A stretch of 64,000 nt of DNA from Siphonodentalium dalli (Eukaryota; Mollusca; Scaphopoda; Gadilida; Siphonodentaliidae), in contig CP136064.1 in assembly GCA_032622095.1 (NCBI GenBank), positions 140,883,954 to 140,947,953 of the forward strand, given 5' to 3'. A program made the translations under genes and the position numbers. Of the stretch, positions 12,434 to 22,848 are shown one piece after another (positions within the stretch are counted from its first letter, which is position 1; each line of letters begins with the position of its first letter). A model generated the notes under the pieces. The model had not been told where the DNA came from and made no database searches. It saw only the letters and a list, made by a program, of their open reading frames with translations.

Positions 12434-13398
12434 GCAAATTTTAAACAGACGAAACGTTGTCAGGAGGGGTAGGGTTCTCTATTCCGAAGGTTCGCTATTC
12501 CGAAGGTTCACTAATCCGAAGGTTCACTAATCCGAAGGTTCACTAATCCGAAGGTTCGCTATTCCGAAGGTTTTCTATTATGGGAGTTTTTAGCCAGAAA
12601 TGAATCAAAATTCGCGCCCCGTACATTTATACACCCAATCTAATATCTAATTTGTCCCAGATGTCGGTTATTAATAGCAAGAAGACAGTATCAGTTTATC
12701 ATTTTAATATTATAGAAAGTTGAAAACACAATGACTGAAATAAACTACGAGTTAGAGATGCATTCTACCCGAACTGGCAATCTGTACTTGAAAGAAACAT
12801 CAACATTAAAATCAAAACAAAGTCACAATTGCAGTTAGGTCCATTCAGCGGTATTCTGCTATACGGTAAGTTATAGCGCTCCAGTATTGACCGTAAGAGC
12901 CCCACTGTTATAGTCCGCCTTTAGCATTTGGGACATTATATTAATCAAAATAACTCCTATGTAAATCATTTATAAATCAGATGATTTATTGAAGTTATGT
13001 CTACGTAAAATAACACTTCCTAAAACGATATTTTAGTCCTCAGCCGATAGACGACATATATGTCGTTCTACTCGCCAAAGGGTTAAATCTCAAGGAAACC
13101 CACGAAAACAAAAATCACATTAATTTTGTTAATGTTTTAAGTTATTTCCTTCATAAAAAGAGTCTTCGTACTAAAGAACCCTCTCAATACTTTAGAATAT
13201 AGAATTAACTTTTAAAATAACAAAAACCTTCGGAATAGCGAACCTTCGGAATAGTGAACCTTCGGAATAGTGAACCTTCGGATTAGTGAACCTTCGGATT
13301 AGTGAACCTTCGGAATAGCGAACCTTCGGAATAGAGACATGTTCCCGTCAGGAGACTTGGGTGCTTCCTCTCACCTTATTCTGTTTCTCGTTGCACAA
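12434..13398 (+). pseudogene. Possible exon of the 11815-16607 transposon, split by an inserted element
   Basis: With the 12467-13346 insertion and one target copy removed, an acceptor (tttcgcag, ending 12433) is followed by an open stretch and then a possible donor (GTAAGT at 13389, or the stop TAA of the same frame). One frame reads KQTKRCQETWVLPLTLFCFS without interruption. The product is unknown. The support is an open frame plus splice-like borders, so this is a weak call. Confidence 0.25.
12467..13346. mobile_element. 880-bp foldback element with 16-bp repeat termini (element A)
   Basis: Inverted terminal arrays of a 16-bp unit (ttcactaatccgaagg and variants) make up both ends: about 6 copies at 12474-12573 and about 7 copies in reverse complement at 13222-13337. 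The outermost bases are GGGTAGGG at left and TTCCC at right. An 8-bp target duplication GTCAGGAG lies at 12459-12466 and 13347-13354. The centre is AT-rich with no transposase frame. The architecture matches foldback (FB/TU-type) elements. Confidence 0.9.
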
Positions 13399-13881
13399 GT
13401 AAGTGTATATGAATGTGTTCGATCGATAGACACGTGGCTGGGTGGATTTCGGACCCTAGCCGTCGGCGACATAGTATCACTCAAGCTAATATGGGACCCT
13501 GATGCAAATTACACGTGTGTGGATATCACTAACCCATGCTAGCAGGCATGTTGTGATACTGAAACAGTAAATTTGTTGTTGAACATTTCAGGCCTTATAG
13601 AATGTCCAAACCATATAAGACTTGTTACGTTATCGATTTATTATAACCAATGTGAGATTTGAGATATTAGATGAAAATTCCAAGGGGTCGCAAATGAAAT
13701 ACAGTCTAACGCTTGCATTCTCTTATTCTACAGGAATGGACGAGATAACAGCTACCCCATTCCGATGTTACACCTGAAAACTGACATTCACCACTTTGGC
13801 TGACACGGTTGGCCATGCCACCACATCACACCCGAACACGGAACTCAATCTCAACAATAAAACAGGAAAGTTTGTATATAA

Positions 13882-14571
13882 AAAATAAGCCACTCAGGAA
13901 TAATTCCATCGGACAACAGCAAAGAAATAATACTATCCAGCGACAATAACATCATTCACCGACATAAAATTGCCATAAAGAAAAGAAAAATTGCAACGAA
14001 CAAACAGGACCATCAGTATGAAATAAACAACATCTACGACCATAAGACCACAAATAATAGCAGCACAAACAGCAACAACAACATCGACAACGTCATTCGT
14101 CATGCACACTGCAACTCGGACAGTGCCGACATCACTAACATCAACAGTGGCAACAACACCAGTCCTGATAAAGAACTAGAGTCACTGGATTTCGACACAT
14201 TCCGTATACAGCTTGATAACGTAATACAAACATTATATCGCCGACTGAATGAGTGTGGACACACACAAATCTTTAAATTTTTTTGTCAACTAATAGCATG
14301 GGGAATATTTCCAACGAACAGCGTAGCATACAACCTTCTACTGGACGTTGTCCGTTGGTTCCAGTGCTCCAATACATCTCAGATGAGATATCCGGATACA
14401 TCACTGAAATTCTGACAGACTGGATATCGCCTTTTTCGTGGCAAATTTCTGAGGTTGATGTCTGGGTGTAGGGGGTCTCAGTGCATTTTAGACAACCCTG
14501 ACGATAGAGGATCTGTATCACACACTTCTCGCAGAGAACATTATGGCGGTGGCCAGATATGTGAGCTCTGA
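13882..14571 (+). pseudogene. Decayed coding region of unknown function inside the 4.8-kb transposon
   Basis: An open frame of 177 codons (13882-14412) begins with an Asn/Ser-rich stretch (..NNSSTNSNNNIDNVIRH..) and continues into a well-structured segment: LDNVIQTLYRRLNECGHTQI, FKFFCQLIAWGIFPTNS, NLLLDVVRWFQCSNTSQMRY. A TGA at 14413, probably a mutated Trp codon, is followed in the same frame by QTGYRLFRGKFLRLMSGCRG up to another TGA at 14569. There is no ATG near its start, so it is probably an internal exon; an acceptor-like tattctacag precedes 13735. I recognise no domain. It may be the element's own protein. Confidence 0.5.
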
Positions 14572-14659
14572 ATTCGTCACTCGACCGGAAACGTTTATGA
14601 CAAGATAGTTATACACGACATTGGCTTGTCTTTTATATGAGAAAGTGAATGTTGCCGTA

Positions 14660-15650
14660 ATGATTGCAGGTTTATACATTTATTCCACATTCGTGGCACT
14701 GCTGGTTACCAGCACCAGAAGGCGGTGTCACCGGGAAGCTAGGCTGTCATCGAATGCTGGCTGTTTCGGCACCTGGACGTTTCGGCACCTGGGGTTGCCG
14801 TTCGACATCTGGACGTTTCGACACCTGCTAATTTTCGGACCAACGAAATTAAAGACTAATTTTTTTATTTTTTATTCTTTATTTCAATAAAATGTGATAA
14901 AACATGTACCATGGTAACAAAAACAAACACTGGATGGAATGAATGGTAACGATGGTGAACGTATAAAGTGCACAAGTCATACAAGGAACGAATACTGAAC
15001 GGAATAGCACTGTTAGCACACCGTGTTATGAACATGCATGTAGCAATGTCTCCAGGTGTGGATATACAAGCCGACAGAAGCTTTCAGGTAAAGAGCGTTC
15101 CATATTAGTCTATTCCTGATATGGTATAAATAAAGAGCGTTTATTTGACAACAGTATTTGTCAGAGCGAATAAATGAGTTTTCTTCTCTGTTTTTTTTTA
15201 GTCTTTTAATAATTATTGTCAATCATCTTGAACACGGCTTATGATCAGTGGAAAGCACAACCTTGAATCGGGTACCCCGGAAAACGCTGTCGAATGGCCT
15301 GCCACATTCCAGCCTCGATCGAAGTCTAAGACAAATCGATCGAGTCTGATGTCCGATGGTACATCGTTTATCTGTGGCTCGGAGCACTGAATAGTAGTCA
15401 TCTCGTCTGCTTGTCTCGGTGCAGTGGACGTCGATCTGAGAGAATCCATGGGCGTTGGCCTTTAGAAAGGCCGAACCGTCCAAAAACCTGGGCCGAAACA
15501 ACCAAGTGCAGAAAATTCAGGTTCCGAAACGTCCAGAAAACAAGGTGCCGAAACGTCCAGGTGCCGAAAAGTCCTGCACCCCTGTCATCGACTTCCAGGA
15601 ATTCGCCTTCAAAAGGCACTAATATTTCTCCGCCTGCAAATGAAAAATAG
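14660..15650 (+). pseudogene. Short membrane-protein-like reading frame interrupted by element C
   Basis: From ATG 14660 the frame reads MIAGLYIYSTFVALLVTSTR, a single hydrophobic segment followed by basic residues, then RRCHREARLSS up to the insertion point. If 14752-15589 (element plus one target copy) is removed, the same frame continues as TSRNSPSKGTNISPPANEK and stops at 15648-15650. The exact restoration of an open frame across the insertion supports both the insertion boundaries and former coding status. It lies in the 4.8-kb transposon downstream of the other coding remnant, perhaps its 3' end in a shifted frame. Function unknown. Confidence 0.4.
14752..15581. mobile_element. 830-bp foldback element with 16-bp repeat termini (element C)
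   Basis: The termini are degenerate arrays of a 16-bp unit (tttcggcacctggacg at left, reverse-complement ggtgccgaaacgtcca at right, 15450-15570). An 8-bp target duplication CTGTCATC lies at 14744-14751 and 15582-15589. The end bases are GAATGC at left and GCACCC at right, equidistant from the first repeat. No transposase frame is visible inside. The arrays are more diverged than in element A. Confidence 0.85.
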
Positions 15651-16651
15651 GAATTTATAAATAACAAGACTATTGTTTATATATGTATGGGGTGCAAATG
15701 TAATTTTGAGAACTTTTAGGAGTGTTTGGTTTGTTTCAAGGGGGTACAGTTGGAAAAATCCAGGTCGACATGCATCACCCGCCCCAAAGGAGACGATAAG
15801 GACACGCCCGGTGTGTTATAGTATAGTTCCCAATAAGTTGTGCAAAATAAAATCTGATTATTAATTGGACATATCCTAAATATTTTACCTTTATTGTTTT
15901 TCAAACATGACCATATATGCCCATGACATATCATGTGAAGGTAAATATTTCTGATGAAAAAAAAACGCGTCCGTCGTTACAAATTTTCGCGTCCAGTTAC
16001 TTTCCCACAGAAAATTCAACGGGTCCTCGTTACTACCAAAGTTGCTGGAAACGCGAATAAAAGTCCATTTTACTTGCATCTATAGCAATCCTAAAATTTC
16101 TACGGTATGTTATATAGGTGAACGGTACACACATCATCCGGCATGACAACATATATTAGAGAGGAGGTTTCGTATTTCTGAATTTTCATTAGTTATTTGA
16201 ACATATTTTCTTCGATAAATCGAAACCTCATGGTTTAGTGTCACAAATGATGCTAAAATATATAATCCAGCATGACATAACAAGTTGTAAATGGAGAACC
16301 AACCATTGTTAACGATAATAATAGAACAAAATCGTCTGCTGAAACCGACAAGGTATTATAATAACGATCTGTGTGTACCTACCTGAAGTCATCGCTCGTG
16401 GAAAGCATGAGGGACTAGTCGCGTCCGTCGTTACTTATCCGGGTCCACGTTACACGGATGACCAGCGTGTAGATGCACACCAGCAGACAGCAATTATTTA
16501 CGGTAACGTTTCAATCTCGCGCCGACTGAGACTGGTGTGCATTTATGTACATAAATGCACACGGTGTGCTTTTATGTATAAAACTTTATGACAACGACCC
16601 CATTAGCAACAGTTCCTAGCAGAAGTACACAAAGATTGACAGAGACCTTGA

Positions 16652-16750
16652 GGCGCTATATGGGCATCATACAAAGACGGCACCATCAAGACAACCGAAT
16701 TTCTGAAGGAAGTGAACGCGATCTACAAGAACGGCCAATCCAAGAAATAA
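16652..16750 (+). other. Short exon-like reading frame
   Basis: A 32-codon frame reads SYKDGTIKTTEFLKEVNAIY and then KNGQSKK before TAA at 16748. The texture is protein-like but I know no family. It lies between the 4.8-kb transposon and the palindrome array and may be a fragment of an older element. Confidence 0.2.
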
Positions 16751-16807
16751 AGAAGAAGAAAGAAGAAGACCTACGCAATGTTTTAATATTTATAAATAAA
16801 TAATGTA

Positions 16808-17257
16808 GGCCGTGGCTAAAGAACGGTATACCGCTCTTTAGTACCAAACGCTAAAGAGCGGTATACTGCACTTTAGCTATATGGGCCTGATACGCTAATT
16901 AACGGTATACCGCTCTTTAGCGTTTGGTGCGAAAGAACGGTATACTGCCCTTTAGTGAGTGGCAAAGCTAAAGAGCGGTATACCGCGCTTTAGCTATATG
17001 GGCCTGATACGCTAATGGACGGTATACCGCTCTTTAGTGTTTGGTGCTAAAGAACGGTATACTGCTCTTTAGCCCTCGGTGCTAAAGAGCGGTCCATGTT
17101 GGATGAGCGGCACGTGCGTTGCCAAGATAGTTTGCGCATTGCGCCAACGTATAACGTTATAATCCGTACCGCTCTTTAGCCATCATCGATAAAGAGCGGT
17201 ATACCGCTCTTTAGCCCTCAGTGCTAAATAACGGTATACCGTTGTTTAGACACTCCG
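16808..17257. mobile_element. 450-bp element made of 26-bp palindromes (element G)
   Basis: About ten near-copies of a palindrome with half-site CTAAAGAGCGGTA (centre GGTATACC) are separated by short spacers, some repeated ('ctatatgggcctgatacgct' at 16881 and 16993). Matching 9-bp direct repeats AATAATGTA flank it (16799-16807 and 17258-17266), and the two ends are inverted: GGCCGTGGCTAAAG at left against CGGAGTGTCTAAAC read from the right. It is therefore a transposed unit, not a simple satellite. It has no coding content. Confidence 0.8.
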
Positions 17258-17577
17258 AATAATGTACTGACTGATTTTTCCATGTTTTATCTTGTTTTTA
17301 ATCATTAAATAATCAGATGTTTTATCATGTAAACTGTATATATTTACTGTTTTAACTTGTTTTCAATCAATAAATGTTCGTATCTTTCATCATATATTCA
17401 CGTTATTGTTCGAATTTGTTGCTGTATTAATTACTATGTATATATACCCATTACTATTGTTGCCAATAAAACGTTAATTACAAACATAATCTCCATTGTC
17501 ATCAAAAGACCGGTCCCAAATCAAAGGCAATTAACATGCCGTCCAATTAACACCCACACTACCTAATTACCCGAATA

Positions 17578-17645
17578 GGCGACGTCCAATAGCGTTACAG
17601 TTTGATAACCATGAGTGCGACGTCTATCCTATTTTTAGTCTATGA
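17578..17645 (-). repeat. Inverted partner of the 451-517 repeat
   Basis: Reverse complement of 451-517, with sharp edges. It lies about 0.4 kb upstream of exon 1 of the CFAP97D-type gene. Confidence 0.75.
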
Positions 17646-17755
17646 CCTTACCCATCTGGGGCATCCATCCTACCGTACGCGATTGTGCAAATAGAACCCA
17701 ACAGGCTCCCTGACTACCGGATCCCTTGATGATATGGGGAAAGTCTCACTCTGAT

Positions 17756-17773
17756 CGGATTGAGTACCTTTAA
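17756..17773 (+). repeat. Solo end of a TTAA element
   Basis: CGGATTGAGTACCT followed by TTAA is identical to the right terminus of the element at 26293-29371. No partner end is visible nearby, so this is a truncated relic. Confidence 0.6.
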
Positions 17774-17907
17774 TATTTTAGCCATTAAAGCGTTTAGATG
17801 AATGGCTTATCTGGATTTTGACCCAGATATCAGATAACCGTGCGCGTGTAAACAGCACCATAGATTGAAGAACACGGATTCGAATGCACCCATTCATTTA
17901 GTTGTTT

Positions 17908-17921
17908 GTTGACATGGTAAC
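17908..17921. promoter_or_regulatory. RFX X-box upstream of the ciliary gene
   Basis: GTTGACATGGTAAC is an imperfect palindrome with half-sites GTTGAC and GTTACC and a 2-bp spacer. It differs by one base from the RFX X-box form GTTGCC-AT-GGTAAC. It ends 102 bp before the ATG of a CFAP97-family gene. RFX factors control ciliary genes across animals, and sites within a few hundred bp of the start are the norm. The motif is seen in the sequence; binding is inferred. Confidence 0.7.
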
Positions 17922-17931
17922 AAAGTCTCAT

Positions 17932-17937
17932 CACGTG
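17932..17937. promoter_or_regulatory. CACGTG E-box
   Basis: A perfect E-box (tCACGTGac) lies 10 bp downstream of the X-box and about 86 bp before the start codon. It could bind bHLH-zip factors. A single hexamer is weak evidence. Confidence 0.3.
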
Positions 17938-18023
17938 ACTTCCAGCGATAAACAGGGAAATCTGCCTGGCGATATTACTATCGGACTAACTTTTCATTTC
18001 GTGACACTCTCATTCTAGTCAAA

Positions 18024-18116
18024 ATGCACCGATCATACCAATCAGTGTTACCAACACACAACAAACTTCTACAAAAAAGATGGGACACGACTTACTACAA
18101 CGAACACCGAAGAAAG
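18024..18116 (+). CDS. CFAP97D2: CFAP97D-family ciliary protein, coding exon 1
   Basis: ATG at 18024 opens 31 codons reading MHRSYQSVLPTHNKLLQKRW, then DTTYYNEHRRK, ending exactly at AAG followed by a consensus donor GTGAGT (18117). It is phase 0. This N-terminus matches my recollection of the short CFAP97-domain proteins (CFAP97D1/D2, formerly C17orf105-like), linked to axonemes of cilia and sperm flagella. The match is confirmed by exon 2 at 47205-47285, which continues in phase with the family's VDT-Lys-Ala-Pro motif and HLKLKKLQ helix. Assignment to D2 rather than D1 rests on the MHR..Y start and is tentative. An X-box and an E-box lie just upstream. Only 58 codons of the protein are in the window. 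Confidence 0.85.
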
Positions 18117-19893
18117 GTGAGTTTAACTTTAACTTTTAAAATTTAAGGGGATGGCAAAGTCTGTTTCATAAAAAATGTCTGGAAACGGGCTGACAAAAAG
18201 TCAAAATTGGTATTTTTCACATAAAAGCAGACAGAAATAGATATAACAACATAGAGATAATATATAGAGCATATATCGTTAAAGGAGGTGCCACGAATAG
18301 ATGTGACTGTGAGCTAAAAAGCTTTTTGTACCAGAAAAATGACTTTGAAACAGAGTATATCTGCAATATTATGTCATTGTTTTGGCATTCAAATGTGAAA
18401 AACTATAACTTCAACAGTATCATTAGGCAGCCCATTATGATAAGTGACATACCGTTAAGAGCCAAGGAGCTCTGCTTTAGATTAATGTTCACTGTATCGT
18501 TTGCAAAACGTCCGCTAAAACGTGTCAGTTTTTCTTGGGAGCCAGTCGCCATATTTCAATTGTAAACACATGTTCATGACGTTGTTGTCATTTTTTAATT
18601 CGCGGCAGGTACATGAAAATCGACCAGAAAAGCAATCCGATCCTGCAATCGGGCAAGTTTATGATATGAAATCGATGCTTTCCGTTTATTGAAGTTGTTG
18701 GAATTAATTTAGTTGCTTGATTACCCACGATTTATGAAGTTTTGTGCTGTTTACAGATGGAAATGTTGATATTTTATTTTTAGAATTACCAGTCTATAGT
18801 CGAAAGCGAGATTACAAGATGTCGTATTAGTACGCAAATCACATAAATAGAAAACTTACATGTTTCAGAATATTGTATTATTCTAAAATCAAATAGCCTA
18901 TATAAAAACATATTTATGAATAGGAAAGTACCGTATTCCGACGAAATATGTCATATTTTACGACGGACTCCTTGTGCGAGTTCACTTCCGGTCAATTCTA
19001 TTTTGGTGCACTGGGATAAACAACATTGTGGAGAAAAATACGTTTAATAACATTTGAATGTAAATTAATCGAGAAATTGTCGGTTATCAGGTACAATCAT
19101 ATTGCTTATAACCCATATCTATTGATGGGCATAATCAAAAGCTTGATCCCATGCGCGATTGTCTATACTGATCGATTTCCATTCGTAATCGTATTCTAGT
19201 ATTGACGGATGGGTTTGTTTGTAATCATGGCCGCCACGCCCCCATGGCTTGTGTATCGGCTATCGCAAAATAATGTTAGGATATTATGGTCTCCCATACC
19301 AAGAAAAATAGTTCCTAAGAATGTAAACAATGCAAATGGAGGACATTTTGCCATTATTCAGGATGACTACTATTTTCACAGGCAGGGTATTTGGGAAAGT
19401 TCTTGTTTTTCCTCAAAATGATGTCTCCTCGTCTCTAGCCAGATTCTTATAGGACCATTTTGACTGTTCAGTTTGTACAAAAAGTTAACCATTGGAACTG
19501 GAGAAACGCCGTTTGGGGACATGATTTTTTGTCACTCTACCGCGAGTAAATTCTAACAGCTATAATTTCTCTACTAATGACAAGATCTTTGTTTATTATT
19601 GATTATTATGTGTGAAAAATATGAAGTTTATCCATTCTATGGCCGGTGAGTAATTATTGATCATCTGGAGGTAGGGTGCAATCCGCGGTGGCCATCTTGA
19701 CCAGACTTTACCATCCCCTTAAGGTGGATCATGGATGTCAACTTCAACAGTCAAGTGACCCATTTTTAATGGAGTCATTCGACTCATTGGTCATGATTGG
19801 ACTCTGGAGGTTTCCATGCAAATCTGCAGCAAAAGTTATACATCATAACATGAAGCAGTTGTCTGGACACTAATTGACTAAAGCTGCCATATC

Positions 19894-22508
19894 GGGTGCA
19901 TCGAAATACCAAGCAGTACCAAGCAGTACCAAGCAGAACCAAGCAGAATAAAACCAAGACGGAAAATGACACTTAAAGCATGTTTTGTGGTGTATAATGA
20001 AGAAATAAACCGAAATAAACCATAATAATGCAACATGACGTGGTTTTATTTGACTTTTGATGACACAGCGAGCGTAAAACTAGAAAACAGTGGGGCGATC
20101 GATCGATCGCGAAAAACTTCAGCTTGGTATTTCGTCGTTTACAGGTACTGCTTGGTTTATCAGCGATAGGTGATATTAAATTGAATTGTTTGGTTCGCGA
20201 AAAGACTAATAATTTCTATCACGTCCAGTAGTATCGACTTGTTTAAACTCCCCTCATCCTTTATCTGGTATATGTATTCACGTTCAAACTATTACTATAC
20301 GAAGTTTGGTGGAGTTTGGTTCAATACTGATTTTTATGTTTACCCATACCATGTATGGTAAACATAGTGTCGTTGTCCGGATTGACCACTCGTCGTTCGT
20401 CCGTCCGTCCGTCCGTCCGTCCGTCCGTCTGTCCGTCCGTCTGTCCGTCCGTCTGTCCGTCCGTAGACACTTCACGTGTAATGCGATAACTCAAACATTT
20501 TCTATCCAATCAGAAGCAAATTTTGTATATGGGTATATCAGCCCAAAATACAGATCGAGTTCGAATTTGGGTTTGATCCGAGTGTTTGTTACAGAGTTAT
20601 GGCCCTTTTTCTACTTAGAATTCACACATTCTGCCATAACTCAAACATTTTTTATCTGATTGGAACCAAATTTGGTATGTGAGTTTCACAGCCCAAAATA
20701 CAGATCTAGTTCGAATATGGGTTTGATCCGATTTATTTTAAAGGAGTTATGACCCTTTTTCGAGAAAAAATAATTGAAAAAAATTTGATTTAAAAAAAAA
20801 TAATATTTTTAACTTTTATAATAATAATAAAAAAAATGTCATTGACATTGTCATTTGTTTTCATTTAGATATTGATGATTATGATACAAGTTGATAAAAA
20901 GATTTCCAATGTGTCCCTTTAATTTTTTTAAATAATTAAAAACAATTATAACCATTATAACTCTGCCAAGGGTACCCCGAATCACCACACCAAATTTGAT
21001 TAAATCGGTCCAAAATCTTGTGTTATGTACTGGTAAATCTGTTTGGAGCAACATTAAATCCAATTCACCAATTGCATTTGGACTACTTAGCTATTGATAA
21101 AGCTATATTATTTTCTGATGTCTCTTATGCCAATGTGCAAATAATCTGATAAAGAAGCCTGTGGTATCTAATTTAAAATAAAGATTCAACAATAAACATC
21201 ACATGATATTAACAGTAGACTTGGACATCTGTGCTGCAGAGTTATATCTTCAGATGGTCTGATATCATTATAATTGTTATTGGTTTAATAGAGGTCAGTG
21301 TTCAACATAAACAATTCCTGTGATTTTTTGACAGCTGTGCTATATAATTGATATTAATGGGTCAGTGGTGAGGTTGCTTATCTGTATACTAGGACACATT
21401 ATTATTGTAAACTTAAATTGGACTCTCTTAACCCAAGTATTCCATGTCCAGGGCACACCTACACATTTAACCCACGGACTTGCTGGCTGTGGCGGTTTAG
21501 CATTACAGATCCTGTACCAGTGCATTCTCTTATATAAATGCCAGTGACCCATAAATTCCAATAATTTGTGTTATGTACATTTGTCTATAATAGTACATAA
21601 CAGTATACTCTATAATTCAACACCAAAACTCTCATTTATCCGATCATATTAAATTTTTATCGCCAAGGGATGGGTTAACATCTGCCGATCGTGATCGGCC
21701 TCTCGTTTGTTAGATGTTTTGTATAACGCGAACACAAACTTCTGTCTCATGGATTAGTTTATCCGCTGATAGGTGATAATTAATATATGCCAGATGGAAT
21801 TTGGCAGGCTTTATTCGCGAGAAAAAACGTGTTTTGTTGGCCATTTTCGTCTGCATTCTCACTCAAATATTAGCGCCCCCCTTCCCCGTTATTATTACAA
21901 GTCCATTCGTACAGTATGGTAGTTTAGATGGATCATACTGGACAAGTGCGAACATCTCAGCACGCCCCGCGGACTTCTTAGAAGTAGTAAATCGGTTGTT
22001 GAGTTAAAATACAGCATGTACTCATGCGAAAATGGTTCGGAGAGTACAATACAAACCACAAGACAAATAATTTTCAAATAGTTTATTGCAATCGTAAGTA
22101 AACATTGTAAAATTATATATATGCAAAACATAGATCTGTGTTACTGCACTCTTCTCTATAATTCATGACCACCGACTAGCTCTTTTGTTTTCACCGATCA
22201 CCATCTCGTATAAAATGTACACGTTCACCATGCCATATGTTCCCGAAAATTAATTATCACCTATCGCTGATAAACCAAGCAGTACCTGTAAATGACGAAA
22301 TACCAAGCTGAAGTTTTTCGCGATCGCCGCACTGTTTTCTAGTTTTATGCTCGCTGTGTCATCAAAAGTCAAATAAAACCACGTCATGTTGCATTATTAT
22401 GGTTTATTTCTCCATTATACACCACAAAACATGCTTTAAGTGTCATTTTCCACCTTAGTTTTCTTCAGCTTGGTTCTGCTTAGTACTGCTTGGTATTTCG
22501 ACGTTCCG
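19894..22508. mobile_element. 2.6-kb foldback element with about 270-bp inverted termini (element E)
   Basis: About 270 bp at 19901-20174 reappears in reverse complement at 22252-22505 with few differences. The outermost part of each arm carries tandem 10-bp repeats (taccaagcag x3-4 at left, diverged at right). An 8-bp target duplication GCCATATC lies at 19886-19893 and 22509-22516. The ends read GGGTGCATCGAAATACC at left and CGGAACGTCGAAATACC from the right, equal in length. The centre holds a (TCCG)n-type molluscan repeat (20395-20840) and AT-rich sequence, with no transposase frame. Confidence 0.85.
20395..20850 (+). repeat. (TCCG)n tract and molluscan 'gagttatggcccttttt' units
   Basis: About 65 bp of CCGT/CTGT repeats is followed by two units of about 155 bp that share 'ccaaatttggtat', 'cccaaaatacagatc.agttcgaat', 'tgggtttgatccga' and 'gttatg.cccttttt'. 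This is the same repeat type as 47979-48915. It lies inside element E. Confidence 0.7.
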
Positions 22509-22848
22509 GCCATATCATTAAAAAACATTCAGACGACCACAATTAGGGGTGCCACGATTAATCGTATAATCGATTAACGATTCATTCAATGGCATTGAAT
22601 GATTGATAAACTTTTCATAAATTTACAAATACAAGGGCCAATCTCCAGAAAAGTGCAATATAGGGCTGACGAAACTCGCCAAAAACAAACTCTTATAGAT
22701 CGCGATAAAATTTATTTCACCAGAAAGCCGAGTATCCACAGGACATTAGTCTTAGACCATAACTGGGGCAATTTGTTTGGTCATATTTATTTTATATGCG
22801 AACTGAGTACTTGAAAAACATGAATATAAATTCCCCGTCCACGAGAAA

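Larger units (their letters stand above)
11815..16607. mobile_element. 4.8-kb TIR transposon with 9-bp target duplication, host of two nested elements
   Basis: A perfect 9-bp direct repeat AACAGTTCC flanks the element (11806-11814 and 16608-16616). The ends are inverted: GCTAATGGGGTCGTTG at left matches CAACGACCCCATTAGC at right, and the match continues through 'gttttatacata'. Further inward both arms carry GCTGGTCATCCGTGTAACG and GTAACGACGGACGCGAC. A second, inner set of GTAACGAGGACCCGTT..GGACGCG motifs lies at about 12251-12330 and 15964-16035. The right arm contains about 130 extra bp centred on a perfect 28-bp palindrome (16535-16562, half-site GTGTGCATTTATGT). A 9-bp duplication fits Mutator-like elements among others, but I cannot assign a superfamily. 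Confidence 0.85.

Noticed and set aside
13339-13542. ATG-started frame with a hydrophobic start resembling a signal peptide
   Set aside because: The ATG lies inside foldback element A. The frame is created by the insertion, and another frame is better supported when the element is removed.
16808-17257. Regular palindromes with spacers as a CRISPR array
   Set aside because: The host is an animal, the spacers are repeated rather than unique, there are no cas genes, and flanking 9-bp duplications show an inserted element.
451-17645. A 17-kb transposon bounded by the 67-bp inverted pair
   Set aside because: No target duplication lies outside the pair, and the interval contains several complete, unrelated elements.
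20395-20463. (TCCG)n as telomeric or centromeric satellite
   Set aside because: It is a short simple-sequence tract inside a common molluscan repeat unit, with similar tracts at 2483 and 48025.
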